The notes: generated by a model from the letters alone, not told the origin. 64,000 nt of DNA from Clostridium sp. (GCA_023664385.1 JAMPFU010000005.1:48268-112267), one strand, 5' to 3'; counted from the stretch's first letter, positions 1 through 8,285 are shown. Program-made: numbers and translations.

Positions 1-1
1 A

Positions 2-2152
2 AATGACTGCTCTAATTCAGGTTTTGCAACAATTATCGGCTGTAAGTACAAAAACAGTAACAGAAATCTCATAGGCGCATACAATACAGAGGTTTATAAT
101 ACAAGCTTTGTTGGCGGAGAGACATCTGTAGAGCTGAGAGGCGGCATCCCCTATTTCTACGACTGTATCGTAGAGGGTGACGATACAACACAATCAGGTA
201 TATCAGCAGGCACAGGCGTCGCAAGTATATATATATATAGTTTGGAGCGGCCTTATACATTACCTTATACTACATATTATGATAATGTGAAACAATATTC
301 CGACAGAACCGTAACCAATGGAAAATCTGAGATTTTTAATTGTGGGACAGGCATTGACGCTAAAACCAATATGTACATTGCAGATACACATATACATGAT
401 TGTGAAACAGGTGTCAAGGGAACAACCAGTACTAATTCCTATGGCAATAATCTGATAGAAGACTGCACAGACGGAATGCATCTGCAAGCAATATACAAAT
501 ATACAGCTGCATATGCTGCTAACGGCTCGAATATACAGGCAGATACACATGTAGATACAATCCGCAATTGTTCAAATGATGGTCTTAACAGTGGTTATAT
601 TACAGCGAATCCGGCAGAATGGAAAAATCGCTTGGAAATATATAATTGTGGTAATTATGGTATTAATCTTACAGGAAGCTTAGCGAATACCACAGTTGAT
701 GTGCATGACTGTAAAACAGGAGTTTATGCAGATGCTACAAGCAGTATCATTATGGGTGCTGAATCTAAGATTTATGATAACGATGAATGGAATGTTTATG
801 CTGATTTCGATAATAATAAGTTATGTGTATTTAACAGTCAGGGGCAGCCGATAACGCTTACCGATGGAGGAATTGGTAATGTATATGCGAAATGTAATCA
901 GACTGTTATCAGTGCTACTGATTTATATAGTGATGACAGTGTATATTATTTAGGGGCAAGCAACACATGGTACGCATTTAATGTGAATAATTTATATGGT
1001 ACGGTAGTTTTTGACGCACCCGATTCCGGATATGTAGCTGGCAGAAGGGTTGCAGGACTAAATGAAGATTACACCCCACAGATGTTTGCAAAAAAAGAAG
1101 GCTGGGTTATAACAACTGAGATGAATGGCACGACTATGTATGCCATTCTTGCCGAAGGCTGTGATGTTACCTACGACGTTACCACAAACGGAGGCGATAC
1201 CTTTAGCGACGGAGACCTGACAACTATCAGCTATCTAAGAGGGAAGAAGGTTGATTTAACTTATACTGCCTCCAAGACGGGATATGAGTTTGTGGGCTGG
1301 AATACAGCCTCTAATGCAACAGAGGAACTTGACACGACGCTTACGGCAGGACAAGCGGATATTACGTTATATGCCATATATAAAAAGGATTGTGATATAA
1401 CATATCATACATATGATGCCGCTAAGAATTACAAAGCTGCCCTTGCCTTTTACAACAACCAGGATAAAAAGACGTATGCGCTTGCCGCATATAACGCAGG
1501 CGAAAATAACACATTTGTTGGATATGTTCTTGATGCGGACGCTGTTATTTCCTCTGCCGATGATGTGCTGACAGCGGATGATGATATAACGGTAACGCCT
1601 GAAGGCGTAGACGTTTACTGTGTATATGAAAAACAGGGACAACTGGAGTATCTAAATAAGGACGGAGCAGTTCAAAGTACGGAACAAAGCACTGTTTATC
1701 AGGTTATGTCAAATAACAAGGAATTTGTGTATACCTTAAAAGCAGGAGAGCCAATAGAGGGCTTTACCTTTACAGGCTGGACGGACGAGGACGGCAACAG
1801 CTATGCGGCAGGCAGTACTCTCAGTACGGAGGATGCAACCGTTGTTTTAACGCCTGTTTATAAGGTAAATGACGAACCGACGACAGAAAACCCGACAGAT
1901 ACGCCAACCACAGAGAATCCAACTGACACACCAACCACGGAGAACCCGACAGATACACCGACTACGGAAAATCCAACACCGCAGCCGCCGACGATAGAGC
2001 CGCCAACTGCACAGCCATCGGCACCGACAAGCACCACCTCCGGACCGAAAACAGGAGATGGCACAAATCCAATCGGTGTTATAGGACTTGGAATTTTGTC
2101 TCTCTTAAGTATGCTGGGGTTGTCTTTAAAAAATAAGAGAAAGTGGAAATAA
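2..2152 (+). CDS. Cell-wall-anchored beta-helix surface protein (5' partial)
   Basis: The reading frame is open from base 2, so the gene starts upstream of the window; 716 residues are visible. The N-terminal half is rich in short Asn/Gly/Cys turns of the parallel beta-helix kind (repeated D-C and N-C turns). Next come two modules resembling Listeria-Bacteroides (Flg_new/InlB-type) repeats, each with a G[YF]xFxGW core (GYEFVGWN, GFTFTGWT). A proline/threonine linker follows with several TTENPTDTP repeats. The end is GPKTGDG, a hydrophobic stretch and KNKRKWK, a variant LPXTG sortase signal in which the first residue is G. It is probably exported and linked to peptidoglycan as an adhesin or glycan-binding protein; the ligand is unknown. 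A hairpin terminator follows the stop. Confidence 0.85.
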   Translation, partial: NDCSNSGFATIIGCKYKNSNRNLIGAYNTEVYNTSFVGGETSVELRGGIPYFYDCIVEGDDTTQSGISAGTGVASIYIYSLERPYTLPYTTYYDNVKQYSDRTVTNGKSEIFNCGTGIDAKTNMYIADTHIHDCETGVKGTTSTNSYGNNLIEDCTDGMHLQAIYKYTAAYAANGSNIQADTHVDTIRNCSNDGLNSGYITANPAEWKNRLEIYNCGNYGINLTGSLANTTVDVHDCKTGVYADATSSIIMGAESKIYDNDEWNVYADFDNNKLCVFNSQGQPITLTDGGIGNVYAKCNQTVISATDLYSDDSVYYLGASNTWYAFNVNNLYGTVVFDAPDSGYVAGRRVAGLNEDYTPQMFAKKEGWVITTEMNGTTMYAILAEGCDVTYDVTTNGGDTFSDGDLTTISYLRGKKVDLTYTASKTGYEFVGWNTASNATEELDTTLTAGQADITLYAIYKKDCDITYHTYDAAKNYKAALAFYNNQDKKTYALAAYNAGENNTFVGYVLDADAVISSADDVLTADDDITVTPEGVDVYCVYEKQGQLEYLNKDGAVQSTEQSTVYQVMSNNKEFVYTLKAGEPIEGFTFTGWTDEDGNSYAAGSTLSTEDATVVLTPVYKVNDEPTTENPTDTPTTENPTDTPTTENPTDTPTTENPTPQPPTIEPPTAQPSAPTSTTSGPKTGDGTNPIGVIGLGILSLLSMLGLSLKNKRKWK

Positions 2153-2188
2153 AACCAATTCTAAACACAGCAACAAAAATATAAAAAG

Positions 2189-2230
2189 AGGAGCAGTCGC
2201 ATCAAGATAGTGTGCGGCTGCTTCTTTTTT
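2189..2230 (+). terminator. Rho-independent terminator of the surface-protein gene
   Basis: Arms at 2189-2202 and 2212-2225 pair over about 14 bp with G-U pairs, and the second arm runs into CTTCTTTTTT. It lies 37 nt after the stop codon. Confidence 0.8.
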
Positions 2231-2262
2231 GTCTATTATTTATCCATTATACAAGCATTTTG

Positions 2263-2333
2263 AAATTCTCCGTCTGTTTTCGTCAATATCAGCATAATGG
2301 GCGTCTTGTTGTATTAACATCAGTATGATTGGT
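2263..2333 (-). pseudogene. Remnant of a tyrosine recombinase 3' end
   Basis: The bases closely match the 3' end of the intact integrase gene at 6507-7559, covering the region that encodes HTDVNTTRRHYADIDENRRR with the catalytic tyrosine. An extra base after the second Arg codon breaks the frame, and everything upstream is missing. It reads on the - strand like the intact gene. It is the scar of a second copy and abuts a relE fragment at 2334. Confidence 0.7.
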
Positions 2334-2362
2334 AATATATTCATAAATGTTGTTTAATTCAC
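2334..2362 (-). pseudogene. Half of a broken relE-like toxin gene (first half)
   Basis: Read on the - strand this encodes ELNNIYEYI, matching RELDNIYEYIAS of the intact toxin at 7983-8285 with three base differences. The match stops after the 8-bp palindrome AATATATT at 2334-2341. The continuation of the same gene (YIASEKFAP) is found at 5644-5672 on the other strand, so an inversion appears to have split the gene. Confidence 0.65.
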
Positions 2363-2423
2363 CCTCAATATGCGTCTCCTTAAAAAATAAATGTGGTTTT
2401 TCCTTAAAAAATTGCAGTGCTTA

Positions 2424-2473
2424 TTGACAAAGTCAATTTAATATGCTATAACGCAGTTAGTAATAGCTAACTG
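2424..2473 (+). promoter_or_regulatory. Exporter operon promoter with two palindromic operator-like sites
   Basis: TTGACA at 2424-2429, a 17-nt gap and TATAAC at 2447-2452 form a sigma-A promoter. The -35 box lies inside a perfect palindrome TTGAC-AAA-GTCAA (2424-2436). A second inverted repeat, CAGTTAG-n6-CTAACTG (2454-2473), covers the expected start of transcription. This layout suits repression by a dimeric regulator of TetR or MarR type, none of which is encoded nearby. Confidence 0.7.
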
Positions 2474-2524
2474 TCGATGTACAGTGAAACTAACAGCGAG
2501 GATGCTGTCAACGTCTGAAATATC

Positions 2525-2605
2525 ATATACGACAACACGAACCAACAAAGCAAAGTTATATATACGACAGCACAAACCAACAAAGCAAAATTACATACAC
2601 GAAAG
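2525..2605 (+). repeat. Tandem repeat in the exporter leader, period 35
   Basis: Two units starting at 2525 and 2560 share about 31 of 35 bases (core CACRAACCAACAAAGCAAA), and a third partial unit follows at 2595. They lie in the untranslated leader between the promoter and the ATPase gene. Function unknown. Confidence 0.65.
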
Positions 2606-2641
2606 TCTTATTTTAGTAACTATATACAGACGGCAATAACC

Positions 2642-2713
2642 ATATAACGCGTTAGGCAATTGCGAAACTTAGCGGTTTCAAAAAGTGAGTTTCGCAATTA
2701 CCTAATATAACGC
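2642..2713. repeat. Inverted repeat bracketed by direct repeats, upstream of the ATPase gene
   Basis: Arms at 2652-2669 and 2688-2705 pair over 18 bp with one mismatch around an 18-nt loop. The structure is flanked on both sides by the 9-bp direct repeat ATATAACGC (2642-2650, 2705-2713). It could be a leader hairpin acting as an attenuator, or a tiny insertion with a target duplication. It ends about 20 nt before the ATPase start codon. Confidence 0.6.
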
Positions 2714-2734
2714 TTAAGGAAAAGGAGAATTTAC

Positions 2735-3463
2735 ATGAATATTTTAGAAATCAGCAACCTGAAGAAAAGCTATCATGATTTTACCGCAGTCAATGGGATA
2801 AGTCTTGCTGTTAAGGCTGGAGAAATTCACGGAATTTTAGGTCCGAACGGTGCAGGAAAATCAACCACGATGAACTGCATACTGGGACTTCTTCCATATG
2901 AGGGCAACATTACCTTTGATGGTGGTAAAAGTATTAAGGAATGGAATAAAAATGTAGGCTATGTTCCACAGGATTTGGCAATTTACCCTGAGCTCACGCC
3001 CACAGAAAATATTCGGTTTTTTTGTGCACTTTACGGGTTCAAGGGCGGGGAGCTTAAAGAAAGAGTTGCAAAGGCTTTGGATTTTGTAGGGCTTACCGAT
3101 GTGAAGGACAAGAAATCGGGTGAATTTTCGGGCGGTATGAAACGCAGGCTTAATATGGCGTGTGGAATTGCGCACTCTCCAAAGCTTATCATCATGGACG
3201 AGCCGACTGTCGGTATTGACCCGCAGTCCCGCAATCGCATTATGGAAAATGTCAAGGAGCTTAACCGTCAGGGTGCGGCTATCATTTACACCACACATTA
3301 TATGCCGGAGGTAGAGGATATTTGCTCCAGAATCACGGTCATAGACCATGGAAGCATCGTTGCCGCCGGAACAAAAGACGAAATCATGCGGAGGGCAGGC
3401 ATGAGCGACGCCTCCATGGAGCAGATTTTCTTACAGCTTACAGGCACAGACCTCAGAGATTAA
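2735..3463 (+). CDS. ABC transporter ATP-binding protein
   Basis: This 242-residue ATPase energises the two membrane proteins encoded next. It has Walker A GPNGAGKST (about residues 36-44), a Q-loop at VPQD, the signature FSGGMKRR (about 131-138), Walker B LIIMDEP and a switch histidine in TTHYMPE. The family is CcmA/NatA-type ATPases that serve ABC-2 exporters. A GGAG site precedes the ATG, and the next gene begins 10 nt after the stop. The cargo is not evident; drug, peptide or bacteriocin efflux is typical. The operator-rich leader suggests induction. Confidence 0.92.
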   Translation: MNILEISNLKKSYHDFTAVNGISLAVKAGEIHGILGPNGAGKSTTMNCILGLLPYEGNITFDGGKSIKEWNKNVGYVPQDLAIYPELTPTENIRFFCALYGFKGGELKERVAKALDFVGLTDVKDKKSGEFSGGMKRRLNMACGIAHSPKLIIMDEPTVGIDPQSRNRIMENVKELNRQGAAIIYTTHYMPEVEDICSRITVIDHGSIVAAGTKDEIMRRAGMSDASMEQIFLQLTGTDLRD

Positions 3464-3473
3464 GGAGGACGAC

Positions 3474-4550
3474 ATGAGCGTAATTCTATGCAAAGAACTG
3501 AAAAAATATTTCAGCAATAAAATAAATATCCTTTTTCTTTTTCTGCTGCCGGTTATTTTTGTCACTTTTTTCTCTTTTGCCTTGGAGAATTACATAGACA
3601 GCAATTACGACACCTTTGAAGGCGGAAAAATATTCTATTATACAAAAGATGCAGATACCGGACATTTGGAAAAATTTACAGAAATATCAAAAGAGATAGC
3701 TTCTTCAACGGGAGTCGCTTTTGAGGAAGTAAGCGACCTTGAAGCCGCCAAGGCTGCTGTCCGGCAGAGCAAGGCGTTTGCCGTAATCGATATAACCGCA
3801 GACGGCTTTGATTATTTCCGCTCGGAGTTTAATGAGCCTGTCGGCGGTGAAATTATCCGCAGCATGTTTTTGCAGTTATCCGACAGCTATGGGAATCTCT
3901 CAGATGAAGTTATGATAATTGAAAACAATATGAACATCAAAAAAACGACCTCAAAGATTTACTATACCTTTGCAGCGGCAGCCTTTCTCATATTGTTTAT
4001 GGCATTCCTTACCTCAATGAGCATCATTGAAGAAAAGGAACTTGGAACCAATATCCGTATCCGTATTTCAAGTACAGGCAGCGGCGGCGTCCTGCTTGCA
4101 AAAGCACTGACCTCAGTCTGCGGCGGAATAGCGGAAATTATAATTATATATTTCTACTCCAGCTTTGTAATCGGCGTTGAATGGGGTGGAAATCTTCCGC
4201 TGATTTTCTTGGTTTTACTGCTTTTGATTGTGTTTTCAACCTCTTTGGGAATTATGATTGGAACATTCTGTAAAAGCAAGACCGTTGCACAGGAGACCTC
4301 GTTGGTGGCAGGGCTGATGTGCGGTTATCTTGGCGGTTCCATTACGCCGGCATATCTTATGGAAAATATGCCGATTATGTGTTATGTGATAAAGCTGAGT
4401 CCGCTTTACTGGACCAATAAAGCGCTGATCAGCCTGTATAATGACATTGTTGACAAGAATACCACATACAGCGCTGTTGTGCTTGTGGTGTTGTCCGTGA
4501 TATGCATTGCGGCTACGCTGAAAAAGAACAAGGAGGTGCGTCATGCTTAA
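3474..4550 (+). CDS. ABC-2 type permease (first subunit)
   Basis: A 358-residue membrane protein. A transmembrane segment at about residues 20-38 is followed by an extracellular domain of about 120 residues, then five or six hydrophobic segments in the C-terminal half, the usual ABC-2 layout. The IEEKELGTNIRIRIS coupling stretch after the second membrane segment is typical. AAGGAGG precedes the ATG. The stop overlaps the start of the second permease by 8 nt, so the two are probably made in step and form a heterodimer with the ATPase. Confidence 0.88.
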   Translation: MSVILCKELKKYFSNKINILFLFLLPVIFVTFFSFALENYIDSNYDTFEGGKIFYYTKDADTGHLEKFTEISKEIASSTGVAFEEVSDLEAAKAAVRQSKAFAVIDITADGFDYFRSEFNEPVGGEIIRSMFLQLSDSYGNLSDEVMIIENNMNIKKTTSKIYYTFAAAAFLILFMAFLTSMSIIEEKELGTNIRIRISSTGSGGVLLAKALTSVCGGIAEIIIIYFYSSFVIGVEWGGNLPLIFLVLLLLIVFSTSLGIMIGTFCKSKTVAQETSLVAGLMCGYLGGSITPAYLMENMPIMCYVIKLSPLYWTNKALISLYNDIVDKNTTYSAVVLVVLSVICIAATLKKNKEVRHA

Positions 4551-5595
4551 TATTTTCAGGAATACATCAATCTATCTGCTGCGTGACAAGGAGTTTGTAA
4601 AGTTCATCACGATTATGCCGACAATACTGTTTCTTTTAATGACGGTGCTTCTGCCATACTCTGATGAGCACAATATCGGTGTAGTGAATAATCTCGGCAG
4701 TGAAGGAGAGAAGTACATTTCCGCTCTTTCTGCGGTGGAGGGCTATCAGATTTTTGAATATGATGAAGATGAAATTCAGACGAAGCTTGTAGGCGGCAAT
4801 GTTGAAATGGCTGTTGTTCTGGATGAGGCGATTCTCATTACAACACTTTCTGAAAGTGAAATATATGGCTCGGTTGAGCTGCTGCTGAAAAATGTAAGTG
4901 AAGGCAGCCCTGCATCGGAGGTCAGCCTTGCGTCAGAGGATGTATCGGAGGGAAGCTCTATGTCCGAGGTCAGCATGAACAAGGTTCCAAAGAAAACCCT
5001 TTCAGTAAAAAATATGCTTCCTTTTATGCTGTTTAAGACGCTGACAGCGTCCTCGCTGGTAGGTGCGTTGCTCATTAACGAAAAGAAGAACCGTATCCGT
5101 GACAGAATTCTTTTAAGCGGTGTCGGAACAGGAAAATATATCCTTGGCGTTTCAGGTGCGTACCTGTTTTTCTCCTGCCTCGGCTCAACAATATTCTTTT
5201 TCATTGCACAAATCGCACGTTTTGATTTTGGCTTGAAAAATGATTTTGGATTTTTGCTTATGCTGTTTTTCACAAATCTGCTCAGCGTCAGCATTATGGT
5301 GTTTGCGTCCTCCATGCTGAAAAATGAGGACAGCCTGTGGATTGTGGGAAGTGCAGTTCTTATGCCGATGGGACTTTTGTCAGGCGTTTTGTTCCCTTAT
5401 GACACAATGCCAAAGGCTATGAAAATAGCAGCCAATTTCTGCCCACAACGCTGGATTGCGGCAGGCATAGAGCGTATGCAGCAGACAGGCAGCATTATGT
5501 CTGCTTATCCCCAAATGCTTATGGTAATTGGTCTTACTGCAATCTTTATGGTCGGCGGGATTCTGATTTCCAAGCGAAATTTTGGGAAGGTGTAA
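4543..5595 (+). CDS. ABC-2 type permease (second subunit)
   Basis: A 350-residue paralogue of the preceding permease, with a membrane segment at about residues 24-38, an external domain and C-terminal hydrophobic segments. The external domain contains a serine/glutamate-rich stretch (about residues 122-145) made of imperfect SEGS/SEVS repeats, which looks like local duplication. AAGGAGG precedes the ATG inside the end of the previous gene. It is the last gene of the exporter operon, with no clear terminator after it. Confidence 0.87.
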   Translation: MLNIFRNTSIYLLRDKEFVKFITIMPTILFLLMTVLLPYSDEHNIGVVNNLGSEGEKYISALSAVEGYQIFEYDEDEIQTKLVGGNVEMAVVLDEAILITTLSESEIYGSVELLLKNVSEGSPASEVSLASEDVSEGSSMSEVSMNKVPKKTLSVKNMLPFMLFKTLTASSLVGALLINEKKNRIRDRILLSGVGTGKYILGVSGAYLFFSCLGSTIFFFIAQIARFDFGLKNDFGFLLMLFFTNLLSVSIMVFASSMLKNEDSLWIVGSAVLMPMGLLSGVLFPYDTMPKAMKIAANFCPQRWIAAGIERMQQTGSIMSAYPQMLMVIGLTAIFMVGGILISKRNFGKV

Positions 5596-5643
5596 GCTTG
5601 TCTTTTGCTGAATATTTGGAATTTTCTTTCTCGAAGGCTTGTC

Positions 5644-5672
5644 AATATATTGCAAGTGAGAAATTTGCTCCT
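5644..5672 (+). pseudogene. Half of a broken relE-like toxin gene (second half)
   Basis: Read on the + strand this encodes YIASEKFAP and matches the intact toxin gene (8194-8222, other strand) base for base over about 29 nt. It starts at the palindrome AATATATT, the same 8 bases that end the other half at 2334-2341. The match is lost after the Pro codon, 20 nt before the mini-CRISPR array. Confidence 0.7.
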
Positions 5673-5692
5673 TTTGTGTGGTTTGTTGGACT

Positions 5693-5919
5693 ATTGATAT
5701 ATAACCAGAGTGGAATGTAAAGAAATTAGGGCATTCATTGTACTTTTTGTACTTAAAAAAGATATATAACCAAAGTGGAATGTAAAGATGAAAAATGCCG
5801 ATTAAACGGATAGTTGTATTTCATTACTATATATAACCGAATGAAATTTAAAGTTATATTCGCCTGTTGACAATTCTGCGCCAAATGAATTAATATATAG
5901 CCACAGTGGAAATATAAAG
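5693..5919 (+). CRISPR. Orphan mini-CRISPR array, 4 repeats and 3 spacers, opposite orientation
   Basis: The first repeat (5693-5722) is identical in all 30 bases to the leader-proximal repeat of the main array. The second (5758-5787) has a few changes. The third (about 5824-5853) and fourth (about 5889-5919) are degraded, each with one base lost or gained. Spacers are 35-36 nt (5723-5757, 5788-5823, 5854-5888). The gradient from perfect to degraded implies reading on the + strand, opposite to the main array. No leader like the main one is seen; a toxin-gene fragment lies just upstream. Confidence 0.88.
5867..5896 (+). promoter_or_regulatory. Promoter made from the third mini-array spacer and fourth repeat
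   Basis: TTGACA (5867-5872) lies inside spacer 3 and TATAAT-like TAATAT (5891-5896) lies inside degraded repeat 4, 18 nt apart. Transcription would begin near 5903, about 60 nt before the Uma2-family start codon. Confidence 0.65.
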
Positions 5920-5964
5920 TTGTTTGATGATTTTAACTCTTATAAAAACGTATGGAGGGAAAAT

Positions 5965-6501
5965 ATGGATATTGTTAGATACACAATAAAACAAGTTGAA
6001 GAAATGGAAGAACATGCTGAAATGGTGGGCGGAGAACTGTTTATCCAAAATAAAACGACAATATCCCATAACAGAGCCATTTCAGAAATTGCTACGGCTT
6101 TAAGAAATCATATATCTTCAAATGATGGGAGATGTGAGGTTTTTACTGAAAATGTTGCTCTTTATGTAAATGAATTGCTGAATAATGATAACAACTTTTT
6201 TCTGCCAGACATAATGGTTGTTTGTGATAATGAAAAAATTGATGAAAAAGGTGTTCATGTTACGCCGTTATTTGTGGCAGAAATTACATCTGAAGCTACA
6301 AGGAAAAATGATTACAATACAAAGCTGGACGTCTACAAAAAAATAGGAGTAAAGGAATATTGGATTGTAGACCTTCAGAGAAAAACCGTATATAAATATT
6401 TGGCATCAGAAGATTATATCCCTCAAACATTTATTTATCCAAAACAAATAGATGTATCAGTCTATGAGGAATTATCAATTGATTTGTCAAGGTTTATGTA
6501 G
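5965..6501 (+). CDS. Uma2 family (DUF820) putative nuclease
   Basis: A 178-residue protein. Known members have a PD-(D/E)XK-like fold. Visible here are an early H-N-R turn (ISHNRAISEIA), FLPDIMVVCD with the conserved Asp, VAEITSEATRKNDYNTKL with the conserved Glu and Lys, and KEYWIVDLQRKTVYKY. The ATG at 5965 is preferred because GGAGGG lies 7 nt upstream; an upstream TTG would fall at the end of the last CRISPR repeat. The cellular role of this family is not known. It is read from a promoter inside the mini-array and converges on the integrase gene. Confidence 0.82.
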   Translation: MDIVRYTIKQVEEMEEHAEMVGGELFIQNKTTISHNRAISEIATALRNHISSNDGRCEVFTENVALYVNELLNNDNNFFLPDIMVVCDNEKIDEKGVHVTPLFVAEITSEATRKNDYNTKLDVYKKIGVKEYWIVDLQRKTVYKYLASEDYIPQTFIYPKQIDVSVYEELSIDLSRFM

Positions 6502-6506
6502 CAAAT

Positions 6507-7559
6507 TTAAGACTTTTCCCTAAGCTGCACCTTATTCCTTGCAGTTCTCCGTCTGTTTTCGTCAATATCGGCATAATGGCGCCTCGTTGTATTAACATCG
6601 GTATGTCCTAAAACATCAGCAACAAGGTAAATGTCGCCTGTTTCCTGATAAAGGGATGTGCCATAGGTACTACGGAGCTTGTGAGGCGTAATGTGCTTTA
6701 AAGGCACAGAACAGGAAGAATATTTTTTCACCATATTCTCAACTGTGCGAACACCGATTCGTTTGTTTTGTGAGGAGAGGAACAGGGCATTTTCGTGACC
6801 CTTTTGTGGGTTCATTTTCTTTCGTTCCTCCATATATGCACCTAACGGCTCAGAAGCCTCATCACTGAAGTATACAATGGCTTCCTTACCGCCTTTTCGG
6901 ACAATTTTGATACACATATTGTCAAAATCAACGTCCTTAAGGTCTAAGCCTACACATTCAGATATACGGATTCCTGTGCTTAACATAAGCGTTAAAAGGG
7001 CTAAATCGCGGTTTTTTGCCTTGGAATGATACTGTAATTGTTTATTTGTCAAATGATTGCCGTATTCAACCGTATCAAGAAATTCAGCGACCTCGTTAGC
7101 CTCCATGCGGACAATTTGTTTTTCGCGTAATTTAGGCATATCGACCTTAACAAGCGGATTTTGGGTTACAAGGTCATTCTTATACAAATATGCGTAAAAA
7201 ACTCTTAAACTTGTCAATTTACGCTTAATGGCAGCCTTGCCGTTTGTGTATATTTTGCCGTTTTTCGTGTATTTTTGCAAATAATCAAGATAATCCTCAA
7301 TAAACATGGAATCAATGTCATTTAAGACGTCAAGGGATATATCCTTAACGTTATCAAAGGATTTTTTGTCATAAGCAACATAAATGTATTCAAAGAAGGT
7401 TTTAATGTCACGTATATAGCCAAGCTGTGTACGTGAAGCCTTGGATTGCTGGATGCCTCGGACAAATCGTTTTACATATGGAGGAAGTTCCTCGCATATT
7501 GCACGAATATAATCTAAGTTTTGCATTTCATTTTGTTCGTGATAAGTGTAGTCAGCCAT
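6507..7559 (-). CDS. Tyrosine recombinase (XerC/XerD-like integrase)
   Basis: A 350-residue recombinase. The N-terminal SAM-like DNA-binding domain (about 15-130) is followed by a catalytic domain with Arg in STGIRISE, Lys in RKGGK, HKLR, LGHTDVNTTRRHY and the Tyr nucleophile. The ATG has AGGAGG upstream. A damaged copy of its 3' end lies at 2263-2333. It could be the integrase of a lost mobile element or act on local sites such as the inverted segment at 2334-5651. No attachment site was recognised. Confidence 0.92.
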   Translation of the reverse strand: MADYTYHEQNEMQNLDYIRAICEELPPYVKRFVRGIQQSKASRTQLGYIRDIKTFFEYIYVAYDKKSFDNVKDISLDVLNDIDSMFIEDYLDYLQKYTKNGKIYTNGKAAIKRKLTSLRVFYAYLYKNDLVTQNPLVKVDMPKLREKQIVRMEANEVAEFLDTVEYGNHLTNKQLQYHSKAKNRDLALLTLMLSTGIRISECVGLDLKDVDFDNMCIKIVRKGGKEAIVYFSDEASEPLGAYMEERKKMNPQKGHENALFLSSQNKRIGVRTVENMVKKYSSCSVPLKHITPHKLRSTYGTSLYQETGDIYLVADVLGHTDVNTTRRHYADIDENRRRTARNKVQLREKS

Positions 7560-7734
7560 TTATAAAACCTCCTGTGTATTGCATATCAAAGATGATATTA
7601 AAATTAAAAAACAAATGATAAACAAATGATTTAAAATCAAGCGAAAAAATTAATTATCACAATACTATGATTTAAAATTAAGTCAATCAAATCAAGCATA
7701 AACCATATGGTAATTATAGCACTTCTGCCTTTTT

Positions 7735-7772
7735 TTCGCAACAGTTTTTTCGTAAAACCTGAGTTTTGCGAA
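7735..7772. repeat. Inverted repeat in the integrase-toxin spacer
   Basis: Arms TTCGCAA (7735-7741) and TTGCGAA (7766-7772) surround a 24-nt AT-rich loop. The surrounding spacer (7560-7982, 423 nt) is otherwise AT-rich with no gene seen, apart from a weak 10-bp hairpin at 7877-7910. Confidence 0.45.
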
Positions 7773-7982
7773 TAGTTAAATGTGAAAAACACCACTCTCT
7801 TATATGCGCATATAACATGTTTTCCGTATAATTAAGCGCAGGAAAAATTTGATATAGCATTAATTATCTTGGGAGAAATGATAAAATTGATTCATTCATT
7901 TTTTATCATTATTTGAAATAAAATCATAGACAATTTCTAAAATAATTTCTTCAAATTATATTTACCAAACAACATTAAATCT

Positions 7983-8285
7983 TTATATATTCCGTCCCTG
8001 ATACTGTATCGTTACAACATATACCGTCTTGTGTACTTCGTCAATGTGGAAAATAGCGATATAATTATCAATCAACAATTGCCTGTAACATTTTCCAGCA
8101 TATCTGCCCTCAGTACGTTCTTGATGAGACTGCGGAAAGGTATCTAAATCTAAAATCGCATTCTTAATTCGCTCAACCTGTCCTTTCGCATTTTCAGGAG
8201 CAAATTTCTCACTTGCAATATATTCGTAAATATTGTCTAATTCACGTATTGCTCTGGGATTAATCTTTACCTTGTATTTATCCAA
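7983..8285 (-). CDS. RelE/ParE-family toxin
   Basis: A 100-residue toxin of the RelE/ParE fold; members either cut mRNA at the ribosome or poison gyrase, and the sequence does not settle which. It shows RAIRELDNIYEYIAS in the N-terminal helices and a C-terminal core with R-Q-L-L-I-D-N-Y and VVTIQYQGRN. The start is taken as the TTG at 8285, with GGAG about 10 nt upstream and an 8-nt overlap with the antitoxin stop, as usual in these pairs. A broken second copy is split between 2334-2362 and 5644-5672. Confidence 0.88.
   Translation of the reverse strand: MDKYKVKINPRAIRELDNIYEYIASEKFAPENAKGQVERIKNAILDLDTFPQSHQERTEGRYAGKCYRQLLIDNYIAIFHIDEVHKTVYVVTIQYQGRNI

Noticed and set aside
1858..2064. Glycine/valine-rich reading frame on the - strand of the surface gene
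   Set aside because: It is the reverse of the Pro/Thr linker repeats and has no coding signals of its own.
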